Shown: one piece after another, positions 63,748 to 64,000 of the stretch
Position numbering within the stretch: position 1 is the stretch's first letter
How the letters are laid out: every line of letters begins with the position of its first letter
Source of the DNA: Hondaea fermentalgiana
Lineage: Eukaryota > Sar > Bigyra > Thraustochytrida > Thraustochytriidae
NCBI GenBank assembly: GCA_014084085.1
Contig: NPFB01000029.1
Coordinates: 116,945 to 180,944 of the forward strand
DNA length: 64,000 bases
Direction of reading: 5' to 3'
Translations under genes and position numbers: made by a program
Notes under the pieces: model-generated
The model's input: only the letters and a program-made list of their open reading frames with translations
The model's database searches: none
Told to the model about the DNA's origin: nothing

Positions 63748-64000
63748 GCTTAGTCTGTCCAAGTTCAACTTCGCTTCAAACAACTATTTTCAATTCTTTT
63801 CAGTCCTATTTCACCCGCATCGTGCGTTTCCCTGCTTGCTTGCAGTTGCCAGCTGCCATGGCTGTTGCTTGCGCGCCAGGAACCGCCCGCCTCCTGCAGC
63901 GGCGACGCGCAGAGCAGAACCGGGACTTTTATGGGGGTCCAAAAGTCTGCGGCCGGTCTGGCTGCCGCCAGCCAGCGCCGCCACCCGCCAGGCACCCGCC
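62299..64000. other. Repeat-rich end of the window
   Basis: No gene supported. CTTGG repeats (62401-62430), a 300-base TTTC/TTTTC pyrimidine tract (about 62660-62930), GGGAGG runs (63190-63225), AAGGCAAGCC repeats (63537-63572) and a (CTTT) array (63694-63748). Frames through these are Phe/Leu or Lys/Arg-rich artefacts. Confidence 0.6.
63694..63748. repeat. (CTTT)n microsatellite
   Basis: About thirteen uninterrupted CTTT units. Confidence 0.9.

Overview
The window is nuclear DNA from a gene-dense, GC-rich, intron-poor protist. Short genes stand on both strands with gaps of 0.3-3.6 kb. Most reading frames are uninterrupted, and only three genes show convincing GT-AG introns. Proteins are rich in Asp, Ser, Gly and Ala low-complexity tracts, and the spacers are full of 3-6 bp microsatellites. 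Together with the gene content (bacterial-style multidomain cyclase, RPS13, Nup50, Ku80, ABCC transporter), this fits a stramenopile such as a thraustochytrid. That assignment is inference from style; no diagnostic marker is present. A run of exactly 100 N (12270-12369) marks a scaffold gap.

Layout. 0-10 kb: a 5'-truncated Ku80 (+), a myristoylation-motif GAF-GAF-PAS adenylate cyclase (+), an alpha/beta hydrolase (+) and a small ankyrin protein (+). 10-24 kb: a PPIL3-type cyclophilin (-), a low-complexity protein interrupted by the gap (+), a bacterial-type lipase (-), a four-helix membrane protein (-), three-exon RPS13 (-), a secretory neutral ceramidase (+) and a divergent ALDH-fold protein (-). 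24-35 kb: an acidic U-box protein (-), Nup50-like RanBD nucleoporin (-), a small helical BLOC-1/BORC-like protein (+), a PH-domain protein (-) and a MAP2K-like kinase with an enormous internal insertion (-). 35-49 kb: an orphan protein (+), a ZNG1/CobW GTPase (+), a LURP-one-like protein (+), a two-exon nuclear-looking amine oxidase (-) and an ABCC half-MRP (-). 49-64 kb: a ZIP4/SPO22/TEX11-like meiotic candidate (+, two exons), glutathione-dependent formaldehyde dehydrogenase (-), SURF6/Rrp14 (+), a 3.6 kb spacer with degenerate repeats, an orphan coiled-coil protein (-) and a repeat-rich end.

There is no operon or evident functional cluster; neighbours are unrelated housekeeping and signalling genes. 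ADH5/SURF6 and RPS13/ceramidase are divergent pairs that may share promoter regions. The most unusual points are: the ~333-residue insertion in the alphaC-beta4 loop of the MAP2K-like kinase; the bacterial-style cyclase carrying a low-complexity insertion; the same habit of loop insertions in PPIL3 and formaldehyde dehydrogenase; a telomere-like motif upstream of RPS13; and a candidate nuclear LSD1/polyamine-oxidase-type enzyme with a histone-H1-like tail whose first exon can be recovered by splicing logic.
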